Shown: piece after piece, positions 1 to 9,600 of the stretch
How positions within the stretch are numbered: position 1 is the first letter of the stretch
How the letters are laid out: the number at the start of each line of letters is the position of its first letter
Origin: Phoronis australis
Lineage: Eukaryota > Phoronida > Phoronidae
Assembly: GCA_002633005.1 (NCBI GenBank)
Contig: NMRA01000227.1
Span: 76,748 to 105,570, forward strand
Reading direction: 5' to 3'
DNA: 28,823 nt
Position numbers and translations under genes: made by a program
The notes under the pieces: generated by a model
The model's input: the letters and a program-made list of their open reading frames with translations, nothing else
The model's database searches: none
Told to the model about the DNA's origin: nothing

Positions 1-1610
1 ACTTGATGTCTGTCATGAATGAGTCATTAATAAAATTGTCTCTCGTGAATTATTTTCTATTGACTGTGAATGTGTACCTTTTTATACCACTGCTGATCAC
101 AGTGGCAGAAATATTCAGCGTTAGGGTGCCCGGTGTGTGGGGGGTGGAACACCAGGTTTCTGGCGACTGGTGGCGACTAAAATTCCTAGAAACCAGCAGG
201 GACATTACAATATGAACCCAAAGTTATAATGACTATTTGCACTTAACACTAGGGGGCCATATCCACCTTGGGTGCCTTCCTTTGCCTGTGGCACGAACAA
301 GGCAGATAGAAAACAAGGCAGGGGTGAGTTCAGTAACACTGGAACCTCTCTAAAATTTATCCAAAACCACATGTTCTCATTTAGAATGCAGAGCAATATC
401 TCGCGAAGTTTTGAATTATAGCAAGGTCCTCGTGTTACTGCTCTTATTCTAGATGCGTCTTCAGTCTCCACGTAAACAAAAGCAGCGCCATCTATCATTT
501 AGAAGCACGCATGCCTGTTGATTAACGTACATATTTTTTGTAATAAGCAATAATCATCAATGGCGTTTTCAGAGAATGGTAATTATTAATGCTGTCTGCC
601 TTTTCTCGAAAATACAAGGTTTTTATGTCGTGTTTCGCAAGCTAATTATATGTTCCAAGAGCCCCCTATTGGCAGCAGAGGCAATTGAGAACATGCAAAA
701 GGACGAAGTGCAGTTCGTGTAATGCTTAGTACGCAAAAACTACATTAGAGGCAAGATTTTTTATTTTATATTATGAACAGGTTAGGAATGACAGAAAAAA
801 TTATTATAAAGTCAATTTCTGGAAAGGTGCGTTATGGCTGCTACAGAGTGCCAAATTTGGCCGAAAATGGCTTCAGTGAAAACCTGGAAAATAGCCATTT
901 TTGCCTCACAAATTCAAAACTTACAAATTTAAAAATGGATTTTGAAAGTTATGCCATTAAATTATTCAGACATTGCCCATTCAATTCGCATTATTCATTT
1001 GTTTTTACCTCACCACACATGCTAGTAAAATGCATTCAAACATGCCTACTTCGACGCCCAATTTTGTTGCAAAATGGAGGTACAGGTCATAAAAAGAATA
1101 ATGAATGAACATTCTTAAAAAGTGAAGTTTTTCTACATCTCAACAAACCAAACTCATGTGCTAAGTTTCAAAAAAATCGGTGATTTTGGGTAAAGACTCT
1201 ACCTGTTGGTTTTTATATGGAGTCACTCTTAACAGTCTTTGTGCACATATTTGACATTTTAATGTTTAACAACACGACAAATGCACAGCTGGTTCCCGGC
1301 AGCACGTACGCGAAGGGCGGGAACTTCAGCTTTCAAAGTTCGCCGGTAGGTCCGCAACTTCTGACCTTCGGCCTGGTTAAAAAAATGAAAATGTTGATTT
1401 CACGATTTTGGGAACTGAAATAGGGACTGCTCGAAGAAAAAGTTTCATAACGGGACTATTTGTTCGAGTTGGAAGGAATTAAACACATCAACAACCTCCT
1501 AAGGTGTTCCTCTATGCGCAAAAGGTATTTATAACAACGTGACTTTGATGGTTTAGTCGGTGCGAGGCATAATTCGCCGAAAAGCTTCCGGCGTACAGAG
1601 CGCCTATAGC
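1..1610. other. Non-coding left flank, no gene recognised
   Basis: Open frames here are short, have ordinary AT-rich composition and match no family I recognise. Around 1140-1180 a stretch of the type 'gctaagtttcaaaaaaatcgg' resembles decayed dispersed repeats, but I could not delimit an element. A locally GC-rich patch at about 1288-1378 has no obvious function. Confidence 0.4.
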
Positions 1611-1652
1611 CACTGCATCGCCTCTGGTTCGGGCCAACAGAGGCGACGGTGT

Positions 1653-2107
1653 GGCACTAGTCGGATATAATGGACCCTAACTTATTCCAAATAAATCCAC
1701 TAAATGTGGGTCTAAATGAATGATTTTGGTGTCTTTGAATTCCTCAGACATCTGGCTATCCGTACATATCCATTTCATGACCCTCAATCACTTCGATTCA
1801 TAATTACGCTATTCTGAACTCGGTCCACTTTAGCCACGCGCATTGTGAAATCGACAGCCATTTCAGGGAACTTACTATACCTAGCGCCATCTGTCGGCGA
1901 TCTGCTACAACACGCGCTGTTCCTTTTTCATCAGTCAACGTCACTGGTCGATTTCGTCAATTATTAACGTCATCGTTATTAATCATCGTTATGTCTGCTC
2001 TCGTCATCACCTTCGTCTCTCTTGCCATCTTATCTGTCATCGTCATGTGTTGTTATCGTCGACTGCGAGACGCGTACCGACATCTACAGTTTGTCAAATG
2101 GGTGAAC
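1653..2107 (+). repeat. Left inverted-repeat arm of the Merlin element
   Basis: It starts 'ggcactagtcgg' and ends 'gggtgaac', and pairs over its whole length with the reverse complement of 4965-5420. Differences are isolated substitutions, with long mismatch-free runs such as the region around 1715-1790. Confidence 0.9.
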
Positions 2108-2376
2108 TTAAATAGTAAAGCAAGTTAATTTACTGGGCCTATATCGTGTAGCATCTAAAACATCATCATATGGCCTAGCACCGTCGTTGTCACTCGTCCT
2201 TCAAGTTACTGGTGTCATCACTGTCATTTTCTAGGTTGGTCCAAGTTACCGCCATGATAATTTTTTGGTTTATGATTGTATTTGAATTTCTATTTATTTT
2301 GGTAAGTGAAACAGTCCAATTGGGAAAATGTGGGTGGCCCTTAAAAGGGCCGTTGGGGGGTATCAATCAGTACCGC

Positions 2377-3273
2377 TCAAGGCGTCTGATACTGCGGCCA
2401 CTGAGATAAGTGCAACAGCACGTTGTTGAAAGCGTCTTTGGCTGTTCTTCCATAGTGCTGCCGCCACATAAATTCGTCCAAATATTCTTCTAACTTGTCG
2501 TCGTTTGTCCCACACATGGCCTTGAACCTGCGTTTTGCGTTCTTCCAAAAGCATTCCACGTGATTGGTGTGGGCACCTGTGATCGGATCAACGAAGTTCT
2601 GATTGTGATTGACTGTCTGGTGTTGATATGGAGGATTCACCGGAAGGTTCACTACGCCATTGTATGCCGCCCACATGTCTGAGTGCACGATAGACCCTGG
2701 TGCTATACAACGCTGGATGATGGGCAGCAGTGTCTGAGCGGAACGATCTGGAACAAATTCTAAAAATCCGAAAGCCTGGGCTGGGCAATAGCCTCCAAAT
2801 ACCCACAGCTCGGGTACAGGGTGGCCGACGTTATTTTTTCTTCGCGCCATCAAAGACTCGTCGATCTGAACTACGATACCAGGACCGCCGACCTGTCTTG
2901 GATTCGCTACCAGGTGGTTACTACACACGTCACGGAAATAACTATTCCACTGCATGACCGTCGTTCTGTCCAAGTCAAGCATTTCCGCGGCGAAGTGGAC
3001 TGGGAGCGAATACGACCATGTCCAGCACAAACGAACCAACTGGTACAGCTTTAAGCGGGAACTGAACCAGTAAGAGCCATCTCTAACTGACACTTTCACG
3101 GACTTGTGGCTTGGGCACCTCCAGATGGATTCCCCAGTCCATTTAATCTCCGACATGGCACGAAAGCACTGGTTGCAGTTGGGAGGCTGGCGACGAATAA
3201 CCTGATGGTGCCTGAGAAGTGCGATAGTTGAAGGATAATCCTGTGTCCACGCAAAGACATCGTCCAACGACAT
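2377..3273 (-). CDS. Merlin (IS1016/ISXO2-like) DDE transposase
   Basis: The minus-strand frame encodes 298 residues from the first ATG at 3273 and has no internal stop. It would catalyse cut-and-paste transposition of the surrounding element. The N-terminus has a zinc-ribbon-like C-x2-C ... C-x2-H arrangement (C33, C36, C53, H56), followed by a helix-turn-helix-like stretch (about 85-115). The catalytic triad is visible: D138 in VVQIDES, D199 in VHSDMWAAY and E240 in HVECFWKNAKRRF. These are signatures of the IS1595/ISXO2-like transposase domain of Merlin elements, and the length is usual for the family. The frame stays open 27 nt upstream of the ATG without another ATG. All catalytic residues are present, so the protein looks intact. 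Whether it is transcribed cannot be seen here. Confidence 0.88.
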   Translation of the reverse strand: MSLDDVFAWTQDYPSTIALLRHHQVIRRQPPNCNQCFRAMSEIKWTGESIWRCPSHKSVKVSVRDGSYWFSSRLKLYQLVRLCWTWSYSLPVHFAAEMLDLDRTTVMQWNSYFRDVCSNHLVANPRQVGGPGIVVQIDESLMARRKNNVGHPVPELWVFGGYCPAQAFGFLEFVPDRSAQTLLPIIQRCIAPGSIVHSDMWAAYNGVVNLPVNPPYQHQTVNHNQNFVDPITGAHTNHVECFWKNAKRRFKAMCGTNDDKLEEYLDEFMWRQHYGRTAKDAFNNVLLHLSQWPQYQTP

Positions 3274-4153
3274 TACGATTTTTGTGAAAGCACGTGACAA
3301 GTGTAGTGTATCCAGTGATCGGTAGTTGTGTAACGACAGAGGTCTGCAGTTGGCATGTGCTTGTGTGGTCTGTCGGCCCTTTTGATCAGTTTAGAAAGAC
3401 GCATTTTACATCCACTTGTGCGCACACAGGGAGTACTCGTGTAGCACGAGCGAAACCCCCCATTGGGCGAAGTGGTCAAAAATGTCCGCTCCAGAGAAAA
3501 AAAAGTCCGAGAAAACGCGATAAAAGTCTACTAAAAAGATGCAAACGCACAATTCACAGCACCCACAGGTCCGAACGTGGTACGTTTTTCTTTTTTTTAG
3601 TCGACCGACTATTTTGTTAGTAAAAGGTTGACATCTCCAAGAATTCGCACCCCCCCATATTAGAGGCTGGGTGCGCGCGTGATCCAGTGACATCGGTTTT
3701 ATTTTTGAGTTTAATACTTCACGTATTTACAACCAACTTAAGTGTGGCAATGGCAAATTGTAACAAGTGTTTACAATTTATCAGTATCTTTTGTCAGTGT
3801 TACAGTCTCTGTACTTTGGCCATGAAAAGAACATTTGGCCTTTTTAGGACGCGCATATACACTAAACAGACCCATCCCCACTAGTCTAAGATAAGTACAA
3901 ATTGCGCGCATGTGATGTGCTTGCGGAGATGATTCGGACCTAGAACCCATAACGATCATTGTCAGTGGCGTACCCAGAAGTTTAATGGCAACTGGGGTTT
4001 GGGTTATGAACAGGGCAGGGAAGCAAACGCAGAATAACTGCAAAGACTTTCGGCACTGATGGAGAAGAATTTTTGCGCCAATGTCTCTCGTTCGCCAAAT
4101 GGGTGAACGATTCGCCGTTAAATTACATGCGAAAGTTGATTCTTGTTAGCGAC
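3274..4153. other. Non-coding interior of the Merlin element
   Basis: No coding frame here matches a known family. The segment lies upstream of the minus-strand transposase start and probably contains its promoter. A 'cagtggcgtacccag' stretch at 3963 resembles the tip of a hAT-type inverted repeat, but no partner end was found. Confidence 0.35.
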
Positions 4154-4205
4154 GTTAAGTAATTATTTAGAGGCAATACTTTACGCCGCAAATAATTACT
4201 TAACG
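4153..4205. repeat. Hairpin with 16-bp perfect arms
   Basis: The arm at 4153-4168 (cgttaagtaattattt) is the exact reverse complement of 4190-4205, separated by a 21-nt loop. The right arm and its surroundings (cgccgcaaataattact) recur at 4912-4928, just past the MITE, and a shorter version lies near 4226. The module is therefore repeated around the MITE insertion point. Confidence 0.75.
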
Positions 4206-4243
4206 CCTTAAAAAGTTGGTATACGCAGCAAATTACTTTACGC

Positions 4244-4912
4244 CAGTGCTGTACTGGTAAAATTAGAGGTAGGTAGGCGCCGACAGCCCATCGTATGGGC
4301 GCTGAATTTTAAAAATACATTGAACTCGCAAAACCTGACTCACAAACATGTAGGCCTACTTTTTGACTCAGTGGATCTTGGATGCTGGAGAAAGAGAGGG
4401 CAACCACACATATTCGAAGGGAAAAGTCCATGTGCAATCCAAACGGTCTCTGAAGGGGCCCAACCACAATAAAAGAAAATAAGAGCGTAACGCCCAGAAA
4501 TGATATGCTGGTTGTGATTTTTGGTCGCCCGTCCGGTGTGTCCGCGAGGCCCTTCGCCAACCACTCCCCCTCCCATTTATCCACCAATGATGGGACACCA
4601 TAACTGTTTCTATATCTTGAAAAATTAATAAAAATTCCATGTGAGCATCCATGTATGCCTGGTGGTCCGACGCACGCCCGAATGTTCGGCAACAACGCTG
4701 TCGTCAGTGTATCGCATTTATGCTGTTAGCTATCGTATCGAGACTACACCCCACTATACAATGCGTCCATTACGGCGCGCAGACCGTACGTTAAAATGTA
4801 AAAAGGTGGTTGGCTGCACTATACCGTAACTTACGATGGGTAGGCGCAACGTTAATAAACAAAAAGGTGGTTGTCTGCACTTACGCGCGCCTACGCCCCA
4901 CTACAGCACTGC
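4244..4912. mobile_element. MITE with CAGTGCTGTA inverted termini (copy 1), nested in the Merlin element
   Basis: The left end reads CAGTGCTGTACTGG and the right end CCACTACAGCACTG, so the outer 10 bases are perfect inverted repeats. Just inside both ends are GTAGGCGC-rich motifs in inverted orientation. A phrase 'aaaggtggttg' occurs twice near the right end (about 4801 and 4861). No open frame resembles a transposase. Superfamily is uncertain: CAGTG ends are common in hAT-like elements, but I see no 8-bp target duplication. A shorter relative lies at 14178-14336. Confidence 0.65.
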
Positions 4913-4964
4913 GCCGCAAATAATTACTTTACGCCATTTACGAGAATTATCTTAGGCCCGTAAG

Positions 4965-5420
4965 GTTCACCCATTTGACAAACTGTAGATGTCGGTACGC
5001 GTCTCGCGGTCGACTAATAACAACACATGACGATGACAGATAAGATGGCAAGAGAGACGAAGGTGATGACGAGAGCAGACATAAAGATGATTAATAACGA
5101 TGAAATTAATAATTGACGAAATCGGCCAGTGACGTTGACTGATGAAAAAGGAACATCGCGTGTTGTAGCAGATCATCGACAGATGGCACTAGGTATAGTA
5201 AGTTCCCTGAAATGGCTGCCGATTTCACAATGCGCGTGGCTAAAGTGGACCGAGTTCGGAATAGTGTAATTATAAATCTAAGTGATTGAGGGTCATGAAA
5301 TGGATATGTACGGATAGCCAGATGTCTGAGGAATTCAAAGACACCAAAATCATTCATTTAGACCCACATTTAGTGGATTTATTTGGAATAAGTTAGGGTC
5401 CATTATATCCGACTAGTGCC
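4965..5420 (-). repeat. Right inverted-repeat arm of the Merlin element
   Basis: Reverse complement of 1653-2107. It starts 'gttcaccc' and ends 'ccgactagtgcc'. It is followed at once by GATGGTCATTGCCTA, which is shared with the arms of the palindrome at 7931-8001. Confidence 0.9.
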
Positions 5421-5444
5421 GATGGTCATTGCCTATGCCTGCTA

Positions 5445-6430
5445 AGAAAGACAGAGTCTGGCAGAGTGAATGGCAATCGGCTGTACACTCGACTTGCAAG
5501 CCGAATATCACAGGTTCCAGTACTGGTAGTGAGCCTATAAACTCAAACAAAACACAAACAAAGACATATAAATACAACCTTTTCTTTTTAAAGTGAAGCG
5601 ATGGCATTGTCGGCGTCGCCTTCCCGACGGACTTTTTCTTTCCAACCATGCTTCTGTTTTAAATAGGCCATACACGGGGATTTTCAACACGACCGCAATA
5701 TGTTTTATTATAACAAAATAACCATACAATACATGTAAGCTAACACTTTTTCAGCTTGAATAGTGTTTTATAAGATTATTTTGATCTCAAAAACACATTA
5801 GTGATATGTTTTTTTAATTTTAAAAAACTTTGTTTCAATGTTCGCTTTGCAAAGTGACATCTTTCGGTATTTTGGATAACTATAATTAATCGTCGAAGCT
5901 GGGACTCTATGTTACCGGCTGGATCACGAACGTCAATACCTACAAAACTAAAGATTTTAACTCACTTAAAGTATATATTTTATGAATCAAGAAAGCCGAC
6001 TTAAAAAAAATACCAAGCCTGCCCTGGCGCCGGGTTTTCTTGGCCAATTAACAGACATTAAAAACTCGAATTTCGATACCGGCAATTGACAGAAAAACAA
6101 TGCTCTGTAGGCCTAACTCTCGACAAGCCTCAAAAGTTTAGAGAATGAAGTTTCAATTGTTTGAGCTGCTTAAAGTTTCCATTTTGTTTATAAATATCAC
6201 AAAGCTGTCGCAAAAAATGCAGAAACACTTCGTCGGTTACGTCATAATGCTGGAACGTGATTGCAAAAATTGCCAGCTAAACCTTTTATTAAAATTTTAT
6301 TGTGATTTTTTGAAATGACTAAATTCTGTTAGAGTCAATGTATTTGACTGTGTTTTTCTTGACATAACATCTTTGCACGTCTGCGCTTGTCCTTTGAACG
6401 ACCTTCAAAGACACGACCGGGTTTGACAAC
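5445..6430. other. Upstream region of the kinase gene
   Basis: No coding frame is recognisable. This stretch lies between the Merlin element and the kinase start codon, so it should contain the kinase promoter and 5' UTR. No clear TATA box position could be assigned. A CRE-like octamer at 6237-6244 is listed separately. Confidence 0.4.
6237..6244. promoter_or_regulatory. CRE-like octamer TTACGTCA upstream of the kinase
   Basis: TTACGTCA is a one-base variant of the palindromic cAMP-response element TGACGTCA. It sits about 190 bp before the kinase start codon. Spermatid genes in vertebrates are often driven by CREM through such sites. Here it may be a chance match, as the octamer is short. 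Confidence 0.25.
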
Positions 6431-6688
6431 ATGGCTCTGTTATCTGAGGAGTGTCGAGAACGAATGTACAAGCGACCTCCAAGACACAAGTTTCGAGAAG
6501 GCTACGTAATACATCAGCTGAACCGTGAAATTGAATGGCAAGATTGTAAAGACAATGGTTACATGTTAACTAATGATGTCCTCGGACATGGAGAATTCTC
6601 GCGAGTTGAAAAGGCCGAAGTTTTGCCATGGAAACTTAATTGTAGTAAGACACTACAAGATTTTTTCCAAGGAGCCGAAGTTTCAAAA
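6431..6688 (+). CDS. Kinase exon 1 (start codon, glycine-rich loop)
   Basis: The ATG follows 'gacaac'. It encodes 86 residues: an N-terminal extension of about 45 residues, longer than in typical TSSKs, then [14 protein letters not shown], the nucleotide-binding loop. It ends TCAAAA|gtaaga in phase 0. Confidence 0.85.
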
Positions 6689-9600
6689 GTAAGATGATCG
6701 TGTACGAAGTTTTTAGATTTTTCCAACTGGTAATTTCGAGATTTTGAGAGAATCAAAGCAGTGACACATGTTTGTTTGCGTCAACAATGTCTGCACAAGA
6801 ACAAACTCGGGCGATTAAGCGCAGTGAACACTCAGGCATCATTCAGTGGACTAGGCGCATTTCTATGAAAAGGCTTTGTATGTGATTCATGACATATTAT
6901 TAGAAAAAGTGGGGAACCTGACTTTCTAACTTAATCAAGGTATACCAGGTTGACTAGTCCGGTTCGAAGCCGAAATTTGCGTCATGACGATTTTAATGAT
7001 CGCCATATTGGCAAGTTCGGTTTCATCCTTGGGAGTCGACAATAGGATATGTCATTTAAAATGATGTAATACTTCACATGTACACCTCTTATAAATACCT
7101 CTTGAATAATACAGCATGGCTAAAAAGTGCAAAAGGCCAAAAATGTGGCAACATGATAATTAAATGCCTCCACAATAAAATGAAGTTTTCACTGTAACTT
7201 TTTCTTTTTACAGACTAATTGAAAAGATCTAAGTGTTGTTCATGTGTTGACAATGTCAACAGACACGAGTCAACAGACACGAGTAAACAGACACGAGTAA
7301 ACAGACACGAGTAAAGACAAATAATTTTCTTAATGTGTGAACCATAGTCTCCCCATTTAGGCAGAATGACGTAACAGATGTTCTCTGTTCTGTATGCTGC
7401 CGGCTACTATTACAAATTAAAAAATAGCAATATTCATTGAAGACATCTAAACTATATGAACCTTTTCTAATTTCATTTGTCCAGCAGAACACAGTCTGAA
7501 CGTTCAGTAGTTTTCACCTTATACTTACAAACAGCCTGATCTGAACTGACAATTACATTATTTCATCCAAATCGGGGCTAATGTCTGCTCTTCCACTTTG
7601 CCATGACGAGCGGAGGCTACCATCTCGAGGCACATGTCTACAATAGACTCTCTATGCCATCCATCAATATTGGATGCAACCCTGATTCTCCAGGTGTTCA
7701 GTCGTCTCTGGGCGCGGGTATGAGACAATAAGAGTTTCTGCATATCTAATCTCTTTAAAAAGTACTGTCATCAAATGGAAACAGAGGGCATCGTGTTTGA
7801 GGATTCGAAGGGCTGTGCTACATCAACAAGTGTGGTCACTGCACGTTGCATATTCAGCAGAAAAAAGTTTATGAAGATGGTTTGGTTTTCTCTCTGAGTT
7901 CACAAATGTCCAAGTTCCTCAGCAATGCATGTAGGCAATGACCATCGCCTCTGTTGGCCCGAACCAGGTTCGGGCCAACAGAGGCGATGGTCATTGCCTA
8001 CAATGCATGGTGCTCTTGAGACGTACACCTTCCATTATGATAGTCTGGTGCGATTTCTGCGATGTGGTGCTGTCACGTCCAGACAAGGTGTGACGTCATG
8101 CGAACATGCCAAGTCTCTTGATAGCATGTTGAAAACTGCTTCAACAGGTCACATGCAAAGATGTGCCAGGCGTCACATAGACTATTCACAATGTAGTTGT
8201 TGAAAGTGTGGTACCAGAAGCAAGAGAACACCAATTGTCCTTGGAAGACAGAACTACATTATTAAACTGGCTGTAGACGACGGCATGTCAGTAGTATCAA
8301 TGTTATGTCTGCTTTTTCATATGTGGATTTTGAAGGCGTCAAATTAACTGTATCTTTTGATGACGTGATATCCAGGTCATTTTTGTATCCTCCCGGCAAC
8401 TATAACCGCTTAAAGTGCACGTGCCTTTGCGCACACTGTCTTCCACAAACCGCGGCCTGGGTGGACGTGTTCCTTCGCTGTCATGGACGGCGCAGCACTG
8501 AAAAATGTGGGAGGCTATACCCCCCCCCCCAGCCCCCTATGGTGCGCCGCCCATGGCTGTGTAGGTTTTTGGTTATGCTTTGTAATGTGGTAAAACAGAC
8601 AAAATAAAGTAACAACTATTTTGTAGGTTGCCATTAAAATAATCAACAAACTGAAAACACCTAAAAGCTACCTTGAAAAGTTTATACCTCGTGAAGTAGA
8701 AAGCATCCGCAAGCTGCCACGTTACGAGTTCATTGTAAGTATACAAGGAACAGACATCTTGGTTTGCCAAATTTTGGTGAAGCTAAATTAGATACAACTC
8801 GTGTTAAGATATTGGTCAAGCCGAAACTATTTGGAAGATGCTCAAATCCACGGCTCTGTTCAAAATGATTCATCTCTTTAAAACCTTGCCGAGTACGTCT
8901 CAATATATCTTTAATGAATAGTATTTTTTCAGATTTCACTGGTAAGGGTGTATTAATAAGGTTAAATGTGGACATGCGGTTCGTGATTATGACAAAGGTG
9001 GTATCAATATTTTCAACTTTTGTAAGGCAATTAAGTTAAAGGTCACTTAAATACGTTACGAAATCCTCCTATCTGCTACATGTGACACATTCAAATGTTC
9101 CATGTTTACCTATATTTGTCGGGTGGTAATTTTTGAAACGGAGACTATCAAATATTTATAATCAATATTGGAAAAAATGAGAGTCTAATTTTTTATTTCT
9201 AAAATGAAAACAACAGTTTTTTTTTTACCAGCCCGTTTGGTATAATGACGAGTTTCAGGTTTGTGAAAAATACGAACAGCGTATTATTTTAACTGAATTA
9301 TGGCCCCTAGTATTAATATAGAGAACCCACTCAAAGACCACCAAGAGCGAGGGCATCGTTATTAATGTAATTAGTCCCCCTTTTCTGTCATCTTGTATGA
9401 AAATTGGTTGAAAAAAGAAGTGTAAATGTCAAAGGCTAGTATTCTTCAAATGGCAGTATACCACAGTGTGATTATGTTGTAAATAATGTTAATACGAAAT
9501 GTACTGTATAAAAGCATGCGTTTTGAACTACGCAAATATCAATCCAAATACTCTGTTTTTAAATGTCAAAATATTGATGTATATTCCTTGGTTTCTAATG

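Larger units (their letters stand above)
1653..5420 (-). mobile_element. Merlin-type DNA transposon with long terminal inverted repeats
   Basis: Two arms, 1653-2107 and 4965-5420, are inverted copies of one another with only a scatter of mismatches by eye. They enclose an uninterrupted DDE transposase of the IS1016/ISXO2-like type, which defines the Merlin superfamily. Inverted repeats of several hundred bases are known in Merlin. The interior also carries a nested MITE (about 4244-4912) and non-coding filler. The exact termini are uncertain: homology between the arms stops at 'gactagtgcc', and the sequences just outside (1615-1650 and 5421-5435) both resemble parts of the palindrome at 7931-8001. 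No convincing 8-9 bp target duplication was found at the outer ends. Confidence 0.85.
6689..8626. other. Kinase intron 1
   Basis: It begins gtaaga and ends ttttgtag. It contains a 14-bp minisatellite (7257-7312), a perfect 71-bp palindrome (7931-8001) and a C-run near 8520. No gene was seen within it. Confidence 0.7.

Noticed and set aside
773-1108. Plus-strand open frame of 111 codons
   Set aside because: No family likeness, no splice context, and composition like the surrounding non-coding DNA.
3294-3693. Overlapping short frames on both strands upstream of the Merlin transposase
   Set aside because: Low-complexity translations without motifs. They are better explained as element interior.
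3960-4020. CAGTGGCGTACCCAG as the end of a hAT element
   Set aside because: No matching inverted end or target duplication was found.
6955-6990. GGTTCGAAGCC resembling a tRNA or SINE B box
   Set aside because: No A box or cloverleaf can be formed with the upstream sequence, and no repeat boundary was seen.
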